Positions 37,911 through 46,876 of a stretch of 64,000 nucleotides of DNA are shown here, one piece after another. Positions within the stretch are counted from its first letter, which is position 1, and each line of letters starts with the position of its first letter. The notes below the pieces were generated by a model. It was not told the DNA's origin. It saw nothing but the letters and a program-made list of their open reading frames with translations, and searched no databases. The DNA comes from Armatimonas rosea (GTDB taxonomy: Bacteria > Armatimonadota > Armatimonadia > Armatimonadales > Armatimonadaceae), in assembly GCF_014202505.1 (NCBI RefSeq), contig NZ_JACHGW010000006.1, forward strand, positions 157,852 to 221,851. Direction: 5' to 3'. The position numbers and the translations under genes are program-made.

Positions 37911-38939
37911 TTATTGGCTGAGTAGCCAGTAGAGCCGCGCGACGGACGCGTTGTCCATCAGCGTTTTCCGAGTTTGCTTGCGATTGGGCTCGATGCGCCA
38001 CTTGGTCCAGTGGCCGCCCTCTTGTTGGTCGCGGAGGGTGTTCCAGGCGAAGTTGCCGCAGGCCTCGGCGCGGGCGCGGAGGTAGGGGGCGCTGGTCTCA
38101 CGGTGCAGCTCCAGAAACGCCTCGACCAGCAGGTGCGTGAAGTTGGCTTCGTCGCGGAAGGCCTTGGTGCTGGGCTCGACAAACTCTTTCTCCGACGCCA
38201 GCGCGATGCGGTTGGCTTCGGTCAGATAGGTGCGCTTGCCGGTGGCTTTCCAGAGCGCCAGATTGGAGCGGAGCATGAGCGCGGCGTTGTAGGTCCACTT
38301 CGTGCGCTCCTGCTTGCCGTTTAGGTCGCAGTTGTCCAGAAAGAGGCCGTCGCTGTCTTGGAGCTTGGCATTGGTCCAGGCGACAATGCGTCTTGCCCAG
38401 CCGACATAGTACGGAGCATTCAGGTGCCGCGCGACCACGAGCGCCGCCATCGCGCTGGGGCCGTTGGAGCAGGTGTTCTTGGACTGCCGGTTCTCGCGCC
38501 AGTAGATTCCCCCGCCGAGCTTCTCGTCCCAGCCGGAGAGGACAAAACGAAGCGCCTCGACCGCGCGGAGCAGATACCTGCGCTCACCGGTCTTTTCGTA
38601 GGCCTCGACAAAGGTCAGCACCATCCACGCGTTGTCGTCGTAGTACTTGTCGGAGCTGCCCGGCGACGACAGATAGGCATCGTAGCCCGGAATGAGGGCG
38701 CGGGTGTCCCAGTAGCCCTGGAGGCCGTCGAAGAACGCCGCGATTTTCTCGCTATCACCGGCCCCGACCAGCATGGAGAAGGCGACCCCGTTGCCCCACA
38801 TGAACTCCCAGGGGAGCGCCTTGGGATCGGGGGGAGTGGCGGGGTGGAATTTCCGCGCCTTTTCATCCCAGAAGCGATCAAGACAGAATTGTGTGGTGGC
38901 GAGGGCACGCTCGCGCCAGAGTGCTGGTTGCGTCTGCAT
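37911..38939 (-). CDS. Glycoside hydrolase family 76-like protein
   Basis: 342 residues with an (alpha/alpha)6-barrel pattern. The paired catalytic aspartates typical of GH76 alpha-1,6-mannanases appear in KYYDDNAWMVLTFVEAYEKTG, with TKWTYNAALMLRSNLALWKATG and GIYWRENRQSKNTCSNGP as flanking barrel signatures. It probably hydrolyses an alpha-mannan or related glycan. No signal peptide is seen in the assigned start (ATG 38939), 12 bases after the upstream lipoprotein gene, so a cytoplasmic role is possible. Confidence 0.75.
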   Translation of the reverse strand: MQTQPALWRERALATTQFCLDRFWDEKARKFHPATPPDPKALPWEFMWGNGVAFSMLVGAGDSEKIAAFFDGLQGYWDTRALIPGYDAYLSSPGSSDKYYDDNAWMVLTFVEAYEKTGERRYLLRAVEALRFVLSGWDEKLGGGIYWRENRQSKNTCSNGPSAMAALVVARHLNAPYYVGWARRIVAWTNAKLQDSDGLFLDNCDLNGKQERTKWTYNAALMLRSNLALWKATGKRTYLTEANRIALASEKEFVEPSTKAFRDEANFTHLLVEAFLELHRETSAPYLRARAEACGNFAWNTLRDQQEGGHWTKWRIEPNRKQTRKTLMDNASVARLYWLLSQ

Positions 38940-38951
38940 GCCCTCATGGTA

Positions 38952-40001
38952 TCACTCGGAAAACCAGGTGATCTTCGTGCCATTTGGGGGAACCAAGGCT
39001 CCCAGGTCGTTGAGATTGCGGTCGTAGAGGCGTATCCCCTTCCCGTTGTTGAGGTTGATCCAGAGCCGCTCGCCGTCGGGGGAGAACATCCCACTTCCGC
39101 CTGTGGTTCGGGTAAGCAGCGCAAGCGTGTTGTTGTTGGGATAGAGCCAGAAGATATCCGACTCGCTGGAGCTATAGCCAAGGTTCCCCCGACTTACCAG
39201 GCCCATTCCATCATTCAGTGCCAGATCGCTGAGGTTAGAGCTCCGGTCAGAACTCTCTAAATACAGGCTCCCCGAGTTGGTAAAGTAGCGAAGCAGGCCA
39301 TAGAGCGCCTTACCGGGTAAGAGAGGCGTTGCGAGCCTCTGTGCCGAGTAGCTGACCCAGACCTCCGCCTCGCTCCGCCAGCGCGGCATGCGAACATCCG
39401 TACTATCGGGCGCAGCGCCAAGACTCGTTGCGTGGGGCCGGGAGTCGTCGTTGGGGAAGGCAGGTGCGTTGGTCTCGAAGTTCCAGGCGGCGAGATGGCC
39501 AAAGTTGGGCTCGACCGCGATATAGGCCAGCTTCTTGCCACTCGGGCTCCAGCGCGGATCAACGCCATTTCCAAAGAGCGTGCGCCCCGTGCCGTCTGCG
39601 TTGATCGTGTAGAGGGAATACCAAGAGCTGAAAGGCTTTGTCAGGTCTTGAACCACATAGGCGATTTTTTTTCCATCGGCGGACCAGTGTGCGTAAACAA
39701 TATTGGGCTCCAGTGCCATCGCGACCGGCTGGTGGTCGGTGCCATCCGTGCGGACGCTCGCAAGACGGTAGCCATTGCCCAGGTACTCGACATACCCAAA
39801 GCGCTCCTTGCGCGTTGTCGGGCTGGGGGTAGGACTTGGAGTCGGGCCTGGGGTCGGTGACGGTGTGGGGGTTGGTGCGGGAGTCGGGGTGGGAGTGGGG
39901 TTAGGGCTCGGGGAGCTCCCTCCACAACCTGCAAGGAGGCTTGCGCCACTCGCGATAAAAAGCTCACGCCGTGTCGGTGTCCAGAGAGAATTTACTTTCA
40001 T
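38952..40001 (-). CDS. Lipoprotein with Pro-Thr linker and TolB-like beta-propeller
   Basis: 349 residues. A lipoprotein signal with twin arginines ([17 protein letters not shown]) is followed by a Pro/Thr/Ser repeat linker (~residues 30-70). A WD40-like PD40/TolB propeller follows ([49 protein letters not shown]). It likely projects a propeller from a membrane anchor. The start is ATG 40001; a longer frame would overlap the uracil-DNA glycosylase gene. First gene of a three-gene operon with GH76. Confidence 0.75.
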   Translation of the reverse strand: MKVNSLWTPTRRELFIASGASLLAGCGGSSPSPNPTPTPTPAPTPTPSPTPGPTPSPTPSPTTRKERFGYVEYLGNGYRLASVRTDGTDHQPVAMALEPNIVYAHWSADGKKIAYVVQDLTKPFSSWYSLYTINADGTGRTLFGNGVDPRWSPSGKKLAYIAVEPNFGHLAAWNFETNAPAFPNDDSRPHATSLGAAPDSTDVRMPRWRSEAEVWVSYSAQRLATPLLPGKALYGLLRYFTNSGSLYLESSDRSSNLSDLALNDGMGLVSRGNLGYSSSESDIFWLYPNNNTLALLTRTTGGSGMFSPDGERLWINLNNGKGIRLYDRNLNDLGALVPPNGTKITWFSE

Positions 40002-40042
40002 GAACCCGGTTTTAGCCCCCAGTGCGTGAACGATTCGTGAAC

Positions 40043-40630
40043 TCAGACGCACTCTCGCAGTTTTTCAAGCTGCACGAGAGCCTGAGCAAGCAGGGCCTGG
40101 TTGTGGGCAGAGTTGAGCCAGGTACTCGCCCCCGACGAGTGTGGCAGGGGCAAGTAGAGCCGCCCGTCTTTCTCAAACACCTGCCCGATCAGCTCCTCCA
40201 GCGGGGCTTTGGACAGAAAGGTCTTGATCGCCAGGCCACCAAAGAGCACGAGTGCCTTGGGCTGAACCGCCGCTAGCTCCGCATCGAGCCAGTGACGGCA
40301 GAGCTTCTGCTCGGTGGGCGAGGGCACACGGTCCTTGGAGCTTCCCGGGTTGCGCCCCGGGAAGCACTTGGTGATCGCGGCGGCGTAGATGCGGGTCCCA
40401 AAGTCGGCTTCCTCGAAGCCTGCGTCGAGAAACCAGCCGCGGAGCTTTCGGCCTGCGGGGCCCTCGTAGAACCGCCCGGACTCGTGGTCGGTGCGGGAGG
40501 GAGCCTGGCCGATCAGGAAGATGGTCGCGCCGGGCTGGCCGAGCACGAGCGGATTGGCGTGGGGAATAAAACCGCTGTCCACACACCGCGTGCAGGAGCG
40601 AATCTCCTGCTGAAGTACTTCTAGGTCCAC
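40043..40630 (-). CDS. Uracil-DNA glycosylase family protein
   Basis: 195 residues of the UDG superfamily, probably family 4/5-like. The active-site motif A is IFLIGQAPSRTDHESGRFYEGPAGRKL, and motif B is PLPHSSGAS. Four cysteines (CTRC near the N-terminus, KCFPG and LCRHW in the middle) match the 4Fe-4S-bearing families. It excises uracil or related lesions from DNA. GTG 40630 is set by a TACAAT box 5 bases upstream. Confidence 0.8.
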   Translation of the reverse strand: MDLEVLQQEIRSCTRCVDSGFIPHANPLVLGQPGATIFLIGQAPSRTDHESGRFYEGPAGRKLRGWFLDAGFEEADFGTRIYAAAITKCFPGRNPGSSKDRVPSPTEQKLCRHWLDAELAAVQPKALVLFGGLAIKTFLSKAPLEELIGQVFEKDGRLYLPLPHSSGASTWLNSAHNQALLAQALVQLEKLRECV

Positions 40631-40635
40631 GAGCT

Positions 40636-40641
40636 ATTGTA
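40636..40641 (-). promoter_or_regulatory. Leaderless-type -10 element of the UDG gene
   Basis: The minus strand reads CGCTACAAT, ending 5 bases before GTG 40630. Confidence 0.5.
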
Positions 40642-40652
40642 GCGGGTCTAGA

Positions 40653-40708
40653 CAAAAAAAGAGCTGTCAGCGCCGTCGCCCGAAAACCCGGGTGCATGAC
40701 GCTGACAG
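40653..40708 (-). terminator. Intrinsic terminator of the sigma/STN operon
   Basis: On the minus strand CTGTCAGCG and CGCTGACAG form the outer stem, enclosing an inner CCCG-rich hairpin, followed by CTCTTTTTTT. It ends the operon 40828-43355. Confidence 0.8.
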
Positions 40709-40716
40709 AGTGTGGT

Positions 40717-40766
40717 GACCTCCCCGGAAAGAGAGGTCTAGAGTAGAAACGGTGTGGTTACCACAC
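40717..40766 (-). repeat. Two hairpins upstream of the operon terminator
   Basis: GACCTC/GAGGTC arms (40717-40738) and GTGTGGT-t-ACCACAC (40752-40766). With the terminator they form three successive hairpins in the 3' untranslated region. Confidence 0.5.
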
Positions 40767-40827
40767 TGTGGACTCCTTGTTCGCCCACAGGGTAACGAAA
40801 TAGAGAATCGAAATCCTTAAAAAATCA

Positions 40828-42108
40828 TTAAAGCAGGAAAAAGTCGATAGGGATTCTTGGATTATCAAAGCCCCGACGAGAGGTACGCGAGTACGACGGC
40901 GCAATACTGAGGTTGTTGAAGAGCGGTGCTTGGCTACTCTGTCGGATTCGATTCTTGTAGCGCTTGCCAATACGGACGATAGGCTTGCCATCGGGGCCTT
41001 GTTCCGCAGTCCAACCGACTTCGATGCTCTCACAGATCATGTCTAGCGCCGTGGAGAGCGGGACATTGGAGAATGTAAAGGACTTTGTATCGCTCGGGAG
41101 GTCATCAGCGAGCGCGTAGCTGAGATCCGCATCCTTAAGGAGCTCCTTAAAGCACTCTCGCACGTCGGTGTTTTTCTTGTCGAGAGAGACACGCTTGCTG
41201 AGGGTGGGCGTGGAGCGGAAGAGGTTGCCGATGATCGGGAGGTCGGAGAGGATAGGGATATTGGGGCCAGGTGCGGTAAAGACCTGCCCACGCCCGCCAG
41301 GATTGGTCAACCAGCGGGGGCCAGGCACCGGGTATCTCTTGCTGAAGACGACCTTGACCTTGTCGCCTTTCTTCTCCGCCTTCCAGCCGCCGCCCAGCCA
41401 GCTTGCTGCATTGTCGAGCGCATTGCCGACCGAGACACCTCTCATCTTGATACTGAGCTTGGAGTCGCTCTTGAGGCCGTCCTCGATCTCGTAGTCGATT
41501 CCTGCCTTCTCGCAGATCTGCTTAATGACATCACGAGCACTGCCGTCCTTGACCTCAATATCGAGTGTTTTCTCCGGAAGGTCCTTGAAGCGCACGGAGG
41601 ACGAAGCGCTGCCAGGGACAATAATCGAGGTTGTGCTTCCACTAGAGTTCCCCCCAAGGCTCCCTCCAAACCCCGTCATGCCGGGAAAGGTCGAGAAAGA
41701 GCCTCCTATATTGACCGTGTCTGCCGTGCGCTTGCGGAGCTCGACCGTGGTCTTGCCGTCCTCGCTGAGAACATAGGCCTGGGCACCGTAGAGGCGGGAG
41801 ACCGATGCGAGGGCATCGCGCACGTTGACGGCATCCAGCTTGAGGGTGAGCTTGTTCTTGTTGCCCTTGGTCTGGTCGTCGATCTTATCTAGCTTGACCT
41901 TGGCGGCATCTAAAATCTTCTTGATGGCGTCTTCAAGGGTTGCGTTTTTGAAGTCAACGTCGATGGTCTTGTTAAACCACTCCGGGTCGCTGCTGATGGT
42001 GGTGAGTCGAGAGCGGCCTGCGGAGCCTTGGACAATGAGATTGGTGTCCTGGGCAGCGGCGGGAAGTGCTGCGGCGAGCGCAAGGGCGGCAAAGAGTGTG
42101 CTTCTCAT
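40828..42108 (-). CDS. Secreted protein with three STN/secretin-N-like repeats
   Basis: 426 residues with a signal peptide (LFAALALAAALPAAAQ). Three similar modules follow, each a beta-strand, a helix and a K-L-(T/S)-L strand: near residues 45-130 (IDVDFKNATLEDAIKKILDA), 180-260 (LDIEVKDGSARDVIKQICEK) and 310-385 (VSLDKKNTDVRECFKELLKD). This is the STN fold of secretins and TonB signalling receptors. No secretin or TonB barrel follows. A glycine-rich linker (GGSLGGNSSGS) separates modules 1 and 2. It is third in the sigma/anti-sigma operon, 3 bases after the previous stop, with Shine-Dalgarno AGGAG. Confidence 0.7.
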   Translation of the reverse strand: MRSTLFAALALAAALPAAAQDTNLIVQGSAGRSRLTTISSDPEWFNKTIDVDFKNATLEDAIKKILDAAKVKLDKIDDQTKGNKNKLTLKLDAVNVRDALASVSRLYGAQAYVLSEDGKTTVELRKRTADTVNIGGSFSTFPGMTGFGGSLGGNSSGSTTSIIVPGSASSSVRFKDLPEKTLDIEVKDGSARDVIKQICEKAGIDYEIEDGLKSDSKLSIKMRGVSVGNALDNAASWLGGGWKAEKKGDKVKVVFSKRYPVPGPRWLTNPGGRGQVFTAPGPNIPILSDLPIIGNLFRSTPTLSKRVSLDKKNTDVRECFKELLKDADLSYALADDLPSDTKSFTFSNVPLSTALDMICESIEVGWTAEQGPDGKPIVRIGKRYKNRIRQSSQAPLFNNLSIAPSYSRTSRRGFDNPRIPIDFFLL

Positions 42109-42111
42109 GAG

Positions 42112-42756
42112 TTAGTTCTCCTGTTTTGTTTCAGAATAGATCACATCGGGGTCGTCGAGAGCGACCGCGACGGGGGTATAGGTGACGCTTTGGCCGTCTT
42201 CGCTGGGCTGGGCGTAGTAGGCCGGGGTGTAGGCGGGCGACTCCACTGCGACACGGATGCCGCTACGAACGGAGTCAGTGGCTGTATCGACCGCCACGGG
42301 CAGGCGGCGTGTGACGGGCGACTCCCGTCTCTGGCGCGTGAGCACGGGGCGCTGGCGCGCCGGCGGCTCCGGCTGCTTCGGTGACTCGCGCCTCACCTTT
42401 GGGGGACTCTGAGGCGGGCTCGCCTGATTCATAGGCACTGGCTCAGAGCTCTCCATGCCTTGGCGCTCCGTCTGAGTAGATGGGTTTGCCGTAGGCGTTG
42501 GACCAGCGGAGACCACGGAAGACGGCGTCACCACGGGGCGGTCCAGCCGCGCCATGACCACCATACAGACCGCGCCCGCCAGTGCCGTGGTGAGGAGCAC
42601 ACTTCGGGGGCGTGTCATCCCAATGGGGCGCAGTGGGGGGCGACGCTGTGGGAGGAGGGCGCGTCGCTCTAGGCCCGCGGGCATCTCGCTCTGAGGGCGC
42701 CAGTCCGCGGCCTTCTTGAGTTTTGCTTCGATCTCGGGAAATTCTTGGTCTTGCAT
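42112..42756 (-). CDS. Putative anti-sigma factor (single-span, Pro-rich)
   Basis: 214 residues. A short cytoplasmic N-terminus (MQDQEFPEIEAKLKKAADWR) is followed by one transmembrane helix near residue 53 (VLLTTALAGAVCMVVMA) and a Pro/Ser/Thr-rich periplasmic part. It lies 8 bases downstream of the ECF sigma gene with a perfect AGGAGG. The position and topology fit an anti-sigma factor; no zinc-binding HxxxCxxC motif is seen, so the sigma-binding mode is unclear. Confidence 0.6.
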   Translation of the reverse strand: MQDQEFPEIEAKLKKAADWRPQSEMPAGLERRALLPQRRPPLRPIGMTRPRSVLLTTALAGAVCMVVMARLDRPVVTPSSVVSAGPTPTANPSTQTERQGMESSEPVPMNQASPPQSPPKVRRESPKQPEPPARQRPVLTRQRRESPVTRRLPVAVDTATDSVRSGIRVAVESPAYTPAYYAQPSEDGQSVTYTPVAVALDDPDVIYSETKQEN

Positions 42757-42764
42757 CTGTCCTC

Positions 42765-43355
42765 CTACCTTGCCCCCTCTTCCAAGCGAAGAGGGGGACA
42801 ACCCTCCGTCTCTAGTTCGCTGAGCTTGCCCGCAAGTCGCTTCAGCCCGACCTTGACCCGGCTGCGGATCGTGCTCTCGGGCACGCCCTCCAGCCGGGCC
42901 ACCTCGGCGAGGCTGTACTCCTCGAAGTAGATCAGGTGGATCGGTGTTCTCTCTTTCTCTCCTAAACCAGCGACCGCCGCACGGACTAGGCGCTGCTGCT
43001 CCCGCCGAGCGGTCTGCTCAGGGAGCGAGAGAGCATCATCGGGCTCGTCGGGGCGGTCGTCTCTCCAGAAACATACCCGACGCATCCAGGCGGACTTCTG
43101 GTGGTCGTGGGCCGCATTGAGTGCAATACGGGTCAGCCACGAGCCCAGCGACGCCTCGCCGCGATAGCTCCCCAGCGCCTGCCAGGCCTTGATGAGGGTC
43201 TCTTGGGCGAGGTCCTCGGCATCGGCTCTGCGGCGGGTGACACTGGAAACCGTGCGCCAGATGCGGCCGCGGTGGGCCTCACACAGCTGTGCAAAGGCGT
43301 CGGTGTCTCCGTTGCGGGCTCGCTCCAGCAGCTCGATTTCCGTCATCACACTCAT
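42765..43355 (-). CDS. ECF RNA polymerase sigma factor
   Basis: 196 residues. Region 2: DAFAQLCEAHRGRIWRTVSSV and DAEDLAQETLIKAWQALGSYRGEASLGSWLTRIALNAA. Region 4 HTH: IHLIYFEEYSLAEVARLEGVPESTIRSRVKVGLKRL. These are diagnostic of ECF (group 4) sigma factors. First gene of a sigma/anti-sigma/STN operon. GAGGT precedes ATG 43355. An AAC-17-CGT pattern upstream resembles an autoregulated ECF promoter. Confidence 0.92.
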   Translation of the reverse strand: MSVMTEIELLERARNGDTDAFAQLCEAHRGRIWRTVSSVTRRRADAEDLAQETLIKAWQALGSYRGEASLGSWLTRIALNAAHDHQKSAWMRRVCFWRDDRPDEPDDALSLPEQTARREQQRLVRAAVAGLGEKERTPIHLIYFEEYSLAEVARLEGVPESTIRSRVKVGLKRLAGKLSELETEGCPPLRLEEGAR

Positions 43356-43369
43356 AGACGAGACCTCTA

Positions 43370-43393
43370 CGAAAAACCGCGAACTTCCGTTGC
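43370..43393 (-). promoter_or_regulatory. Possible ECF-type promoter (AAC...CGT)
   Basis: The minus strand contains GGCAAC, 17 bases, CGTAG just upstream of the sigma gene. ECF sigmas often recognise AAC at -35 and CGT at -10. Weak evidence from one site. Confidence 0.3.
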
Positions 43394-43430
43394 CAATTGG
43401 GGTATATTTTTGTAGAAGGAAACCAACACT

Positions 43431-44054
43431 ATGTCCATTGAACTACCCGCACTGCCCTACGCCTACGATGCGCTCGCTCCCGTGATCTCCCAGGAGACCA
43501 TGGAGTTTCACCACGACAAGCACCACGCCGCGTATGTCACCAACCTCAACAACGCCATCAAAGACACCGAGGTCGCCGACTGGAGTGTGGACTCGCTGAT
43601 CAACAATCTCTCCGCCGTGCCCGAGGGAATCCGTGGCGCGGTCCGCAACAACGCGGGCGGCCATGTCAACCACACGCTGTTCTGGGATATTCTCACCCCC
43701 GGTGGCGCTACTGCCCCCTCCGGTGAGCTTGCCGAGGCCATCACGGCGGCATTTGGCTCGCTCGATGCCCTGAAAGAGGCGGTTGCCAAGGCCGGCGCGA
43801 CCCGCTTCGGCTCCGGCTGGGCTTGGATCGTCACCGATGGCGACGGTAAGCTCTCGGTGGTCTCGACCGCCAACCAGGACACCCCCCTGATGGGAAGCGC
43901 CATCGCGGGCTGCACCGGCACCCCGATCCTGGGAATCGATGTCTGGGAGCACGCCTACTACATCGACTACCGCAACGCCCGCCCCAAGTACCTAGAGGCG
44001 ATCTGGGGAATCATCAACTGGGACAAAGTGGCCGAGCTCTACGCCGACCGGTAG
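43431..44054 (+). CDS. sod: Superoxide dismutase (Fe/Mn)
   Basis: 207 residues, standard length. Metal ligands are visible: His27 in MEFHHDKHH, the histidine in [13 protein letters not shown], and Asp/His in [21 protein letters not shown] is the usual core motif. It converts superoxide to hydrogen peroxide and oxygen. Metal choice cannot be fixed by eye. AGAAGGA lies before ATG 43431, with a TATATT -10-like element at 43403-43408. It is divergent from the ECF sigma operon, so the ~75-base gap holds both promoters. Confidence 0.93.
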   Translation: MSIELPALPYAYDALAPVISQETMEFHHDKHHAAYVTNLNNAIKDTEVADWSVDSLINNLSAVPEGIRGAVRNNAGGHVNHTLFWDILTPGGATAPSGELAEAITAAFGSLDALKEAVAKAGATRFGSGWAWIVTDGDGKLSVVSTANQDTPLMGSAIAGCTGTPILGIDVWEHAYYIDYRNARPKYLEAIWGIINWDKVAELYADR

Positions 44055-44078
44055 CCCCCGACGTCGGAGGTCGGGGGC
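44054..44078 (+). terminator. Hairpin after sod
   Basis: GCCCCCGAC and GTCGGGGGC, a 9-bp stem directly at the sod stop. It has no T-run and leads into repeat element copy 2. Confidence 0.6.
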
Positions 44079-44121
44079 ACGCTTCGCTCCTGGCCTCCGG
44101 CCACCAAGTCGCTCCGCGACA
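44079..44121 (-). repeat. Multi-hairpin repeat element, copy 2
   Basis: On the minus strand it reads GTCGCGGAGCGACTTGGTGG, then a TGGCC/GGCCA hairpin, then AGGAGCGAAGCG, and runs on into the GTCGGGGGC hairpin at 44054-44078. Same order of blocks as 14627-14688, inverted, with altered but still complementary stems. Confidence 0.65.
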
Positions 44122-44136
44122 CAAAATACAGCCGTG

Positions 44137-44163
44137 CGGGAACTTTGCGTCGGGAAGTTCCCG
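44137..44163. promoter_or_regulatory. 9-bp inverted repeat before the HEAT-repeat gene
   Basis: CGGGAACTT, nine bases, AAGTTCCCG, ending 11 bases before ATG 44175. A perfect dyad in the promoter position; a regulator site is likely. Confidence 0.55.
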
Positions 44164-44174
44164 TAATCAGGCAC

Positions 44175-45062
44175 ATGCAACGTCCAAAAAATCGTCCTCT
44201 CACGCGTGCGGAAGCCGAAGCTCGGATCCAGGGAATGTCGCGCCGCATCAGTCCCACGGAACGTGAGACGCTGATTGAGGTCTGGACAGCAAACGCGGAA
44301 CTCTTGAGCACGCTGATCCTGAGCCACGAACCTAATATGGCCCTTGCAGCGATGAGTGAGTCTCAACGACGCTGGAAAGAGGGATGGGATCACAGGGGCA
44401 CAGATCAAGCTTTGGCGATGTGCTTAACTCCAAAGACGAACTTGAGCGTTCGAGAGAAAGCTGCTCTTGTACTGGGGCAGCGCAACGATAAGCGTTCTAT
44501 TCCTATTCTGCAGACAATGCTGAGCTCATCTGACCCTGGTAACCCCCTGCAAAGTCCCAAAGCCGTCCAAGCCGGGTTTTTCCTCGCTCGCTTTAAAGAC
44601 ACAGCAAGCTATCCAGGCATCCATAAGTTGATCGCACGTCTCGACAATGCTGAGCAACGCAACCTCGCGGATGTACTTGCCATGATGGCGGATCCAAAGT
44701 CTGTGATTCTTCTTCGAGAGCTTCTGAAAAATCCCTACCAAGGAACGCGTAGTCATGCTGCACTTGCCTTGGGGCGAGTGAAAGATCAGTCGTCCGTTCC
44801 CGCGCTTATCCTCGCGCTCACCGACGGCTATTCTGCGGTTCGCCGTGACGCGGCGTGGGCACTGGCCGCCATTGGTGATACCAAAGCGCTTCCGGCACTG
44901 AAGAAAGCCGTCACGGCGCAGAACAGCAAGCAAGTGCCTGGACACGGCTCTCGCGGAGCGCAGGAGATGGCACGAAGGGCCGTTGCCGCTTTAGAAAAGG
45001 GAAAACCCCTAGAGATCGCCCGCGATTGGCGCGGCGATCCCGTCGGCATGAGCCGCTTTTGA
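44175..45062 (+). CDS. HEAT-repeat protein
   Basis: 295 residues, no signal peptide. Several HEAT/PBS-lyase-like units are visible (VREKAALVLGQRNDKRSIPILQTML; THAALALGRVKDQSSVPALILAL-type repeat; AVRRDAAWALAAIGDTKALPALKKAV). Such solenoids are protein-binding scaffolds. Start ATG 44175 (MQRPKNRPLTR); a TTG at 44145 inside the dyad is unlikely. It overlaps the convergent debranching enzyme gene by 54 bases. Confidence 0.75.
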   Translation: MQRPKNRPLTRAEAEARIQGMSRRISPTERETLIEVWTANAELLSTLILSHEPNMALAAMSESQRRWKEGWDHRGTDQALAMCLTPKTNLSVREKAALVLGQRNDKRSIPILQTMLSSSDPGNPLQSPKAVQAGFFLARFKDTASYPGIHKLIARLDNAEQRNLADVLAMMADPKSVILLRELLKNPYQGTRSHAALALGRVKDQSSVPALILALTDGYSAVRRDAAWALAAIGDTKALPALKKAVTAQNSKQVPGHGSRGAQEMARRAVAALEKGKPLEIARDWRGDPVGMSRF

Positions 45063-46868
45063 CCGAAGCACCTCGGCGAGGCTCCAGGCTTGCCAGGGGC
45101 AGCCGTTGGGGCGGTGCGGCGCGGCACCGTCAAATACCTCCGCAATCCCGCCCAGGCCGTAGTCCTCGGTGAGGTGCCGCTCTAGCGCAGAGAGAAAGAC
45201 CGAGAGATCGGCATCGGCTCCGTGGACTTTTTTATACAGCTCGCAGAAGCTCCCGATCAGCCACGGCCAGACCGTCCCCTGGTGGTAGGCCGCGTCGCGC
45301 TGGTGTGGGCCGCCTTCGTAGCGTGGGCAGAAGCGGGAGTCGGCGGGGGAGAGCGTGCGCAGGCCAAACGGCGTGAGCAAGTGCTCCGTGGCGACGGCAA
45401 GTATCGCCTGGTTTACCGAAGCTGGCAGGTCGAGCAGGGCCGCGGCGATCACTTGATTGGGACGAATGGATGCGTCCGGCGTGCCGTCAGGGAGCAGGCA
45501 GTCGTAGAGCCCGAGGCCATCGGCGCGCACAAACCGTGCTAGGAACGTCGCTGTGGCTCTCTCGGCAAGCTCTACGCGCCCTGCCACTCTCAGTGCGTTG
45601 ATCCAGAGCGCCTGCACCTCAACGGGTCGGTCGTAGCGCGGCGTGATCGCCACCCCGTCTACCTTCGCGTCCATCCAGGTTAAGTTGGTGTGGTCGTCGC
45701 CGCAGCGCAGGAGGCCATCGGAGTCGCAGAAAATCCCATCGCCCACCGTACCCTCAAGATGCGCCGCGATGATCTGCTGAACGACCTCCGAGAGCTCCTC
45801 GGTCAGCCCGCACAGCCCGATGCAGTGCAGAAACCACAGCGTCCCATCCACATTGTTGTAGGCAGGCTCATCGAGGTTGTCTGGGAAGCGATTGGGAATC
45901 CGCCCGTTGCGCACCCACGGCACAAAGTCCCGGATGATTTGCCTTGCGATTTCCTCGCGCCCTGTGGTCAAACAAAGCCCGGGCAGCGAGATAAACGTAT
46001 CGCGCCCCCAGTCCGTAAACCACGGATAGCCTGCCAGAATCGTGGTGCGACAGTCGTTTCCGCCCAGCAGAAAGTGACGGATGGGCCAGACATGGCGACC
46101 ACGTGTGTCTTCGCCAATACCTTCCCAAATATGTTCAACGACTTCTAGCTCTGCCTGTTCCAGTGAGGTGATGGGAGATAATTCGGTTGTTACAGTCAGC
46201 TTTGGATGCGTCTCTGAAGACGTCAGAATGGCAGGGCAGTAGAGAGATTCCATCCAGTCAAATCCCCGGTCACGCTCCCGTGGTTGCGCGAGTTTCTCAT
46301 TCCACCAGCCTGCTCTCTGCCACTCGCCCTTACCAATCAGACGAAGAACTGGGGCATCTTCAGTTGCCTGAAAGAGCCAGCCTTCTTCTGTGGGCTCAGA
46401 CCGGAAGGGAAAGCCGTCCCAAGGCCGCATCTGGCTGTGAATCTCTTTCCAGCATACCAGTGGTGCCAGGCGAAGTTTTACATCAACAAAGGGATCCTCA
46501 TTAGGAAGACCGTACTCGAAATAGATGGTATTCTTGCCAGGCTCCATGCAGAAGTTTTTGGTTGCATGTTCGTACTGAATCGTAAAAAAACTGTACTCCC
46601 CAAAGGATTGAATAGACTTCCAACCGTTGGGAAAGATGGTACCGTCTGCATAAATATGTGTAGAGAGCGGATACTCGACACCGTCGATAATTACGGTTTC
46701 ATCTAAGCCGCCAAGCAGCGACATTCTGCGACCCGACGGCGGATCAAGTGCGATGGTGAGAAGGCTATGGTAGCGGCGGGTGGCGCAACCGGCGAGCGTG
46801 CCGGAGGCAAAGCCGCCGATACCATTGGTGAGGAGCCACTCTTTGGACGCAAGCTCTTCGAAGGTCAT
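45009..46868 (-). CDS. Glycogen debranching enzyme (amylo-alpha-1,6-glucosidase, archaeal type)
   Basis: 619 residues. N-terminal GDE_N domain: EWLLTNGIGGFASGTLAGCATRRYHSLL. C-terminal GDE_C (GH133-like) catalytic barrel: GYPWFTDWGRDTFISLPGL, DEPAYNNVDGTLWFLH, and HQGTVWPWLIGSF near the end. It removes alpha-1,6 branches of glycogen. Fourth gene of the cysE operon; its SD (GGGGGA) lies in the arm of a hairpin (46877-46893) 8 bases before ATG 46868. Confidence 0.9.
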   Translation of the reverse strand: MTFEELASKEWLLTNGIGGFASGTLAGCATRRYHSLLTIALDPPSGRRMSLLGGLDETVIIDGVEYPLSTHIYADGTIFPNGWKSIQSFGEYSFFTIQYEHATKNFCMEPGKNTIYFEYGLPNEDPFVDVKLRLAPLVCWKEIHSQMRPWDGFPFRSEPTEEGWLFQATEDAPVLRLIGKGEWQRAGWWNEKLAQPRERDRGFDWMESLYCPAILTSSETHPKLTVTTELSPITSLEQAELEVVEHIWEGIGEDTRGRHVWPIRHFLLGGNDCRTTILAGYPWFTDWGRDTFISLPGLCLTTGREEIARQIIRDFVPWVRNGRIPNRFPDNLDEPAYNNVDGTLWFLHCIGLCGLTEELSEVVQQIIAAHLEGTVGDGIFCDSDGLLRCGDDHTNLTWMDAKVDGVAITPRYDRPVEVQALWINALRVAGRVELAERATATFLARFVRADGLGLYDCLLPDGTPDASIRPNQVIAAALLDLPASVNQAILAVATEHLLTPFGLRTLSPADSRFCPRYEGGPHQRDAAYHQGTVWPWLIGSFCELYKKVHGADADLSVFLSALERHLTEDYGLGGIAEVFDGAAPHRPNGCPWQAWSLAEVLRSKAAHADGIAAPIAGDL

Positions 46869-46876
46869 GTTGGATT

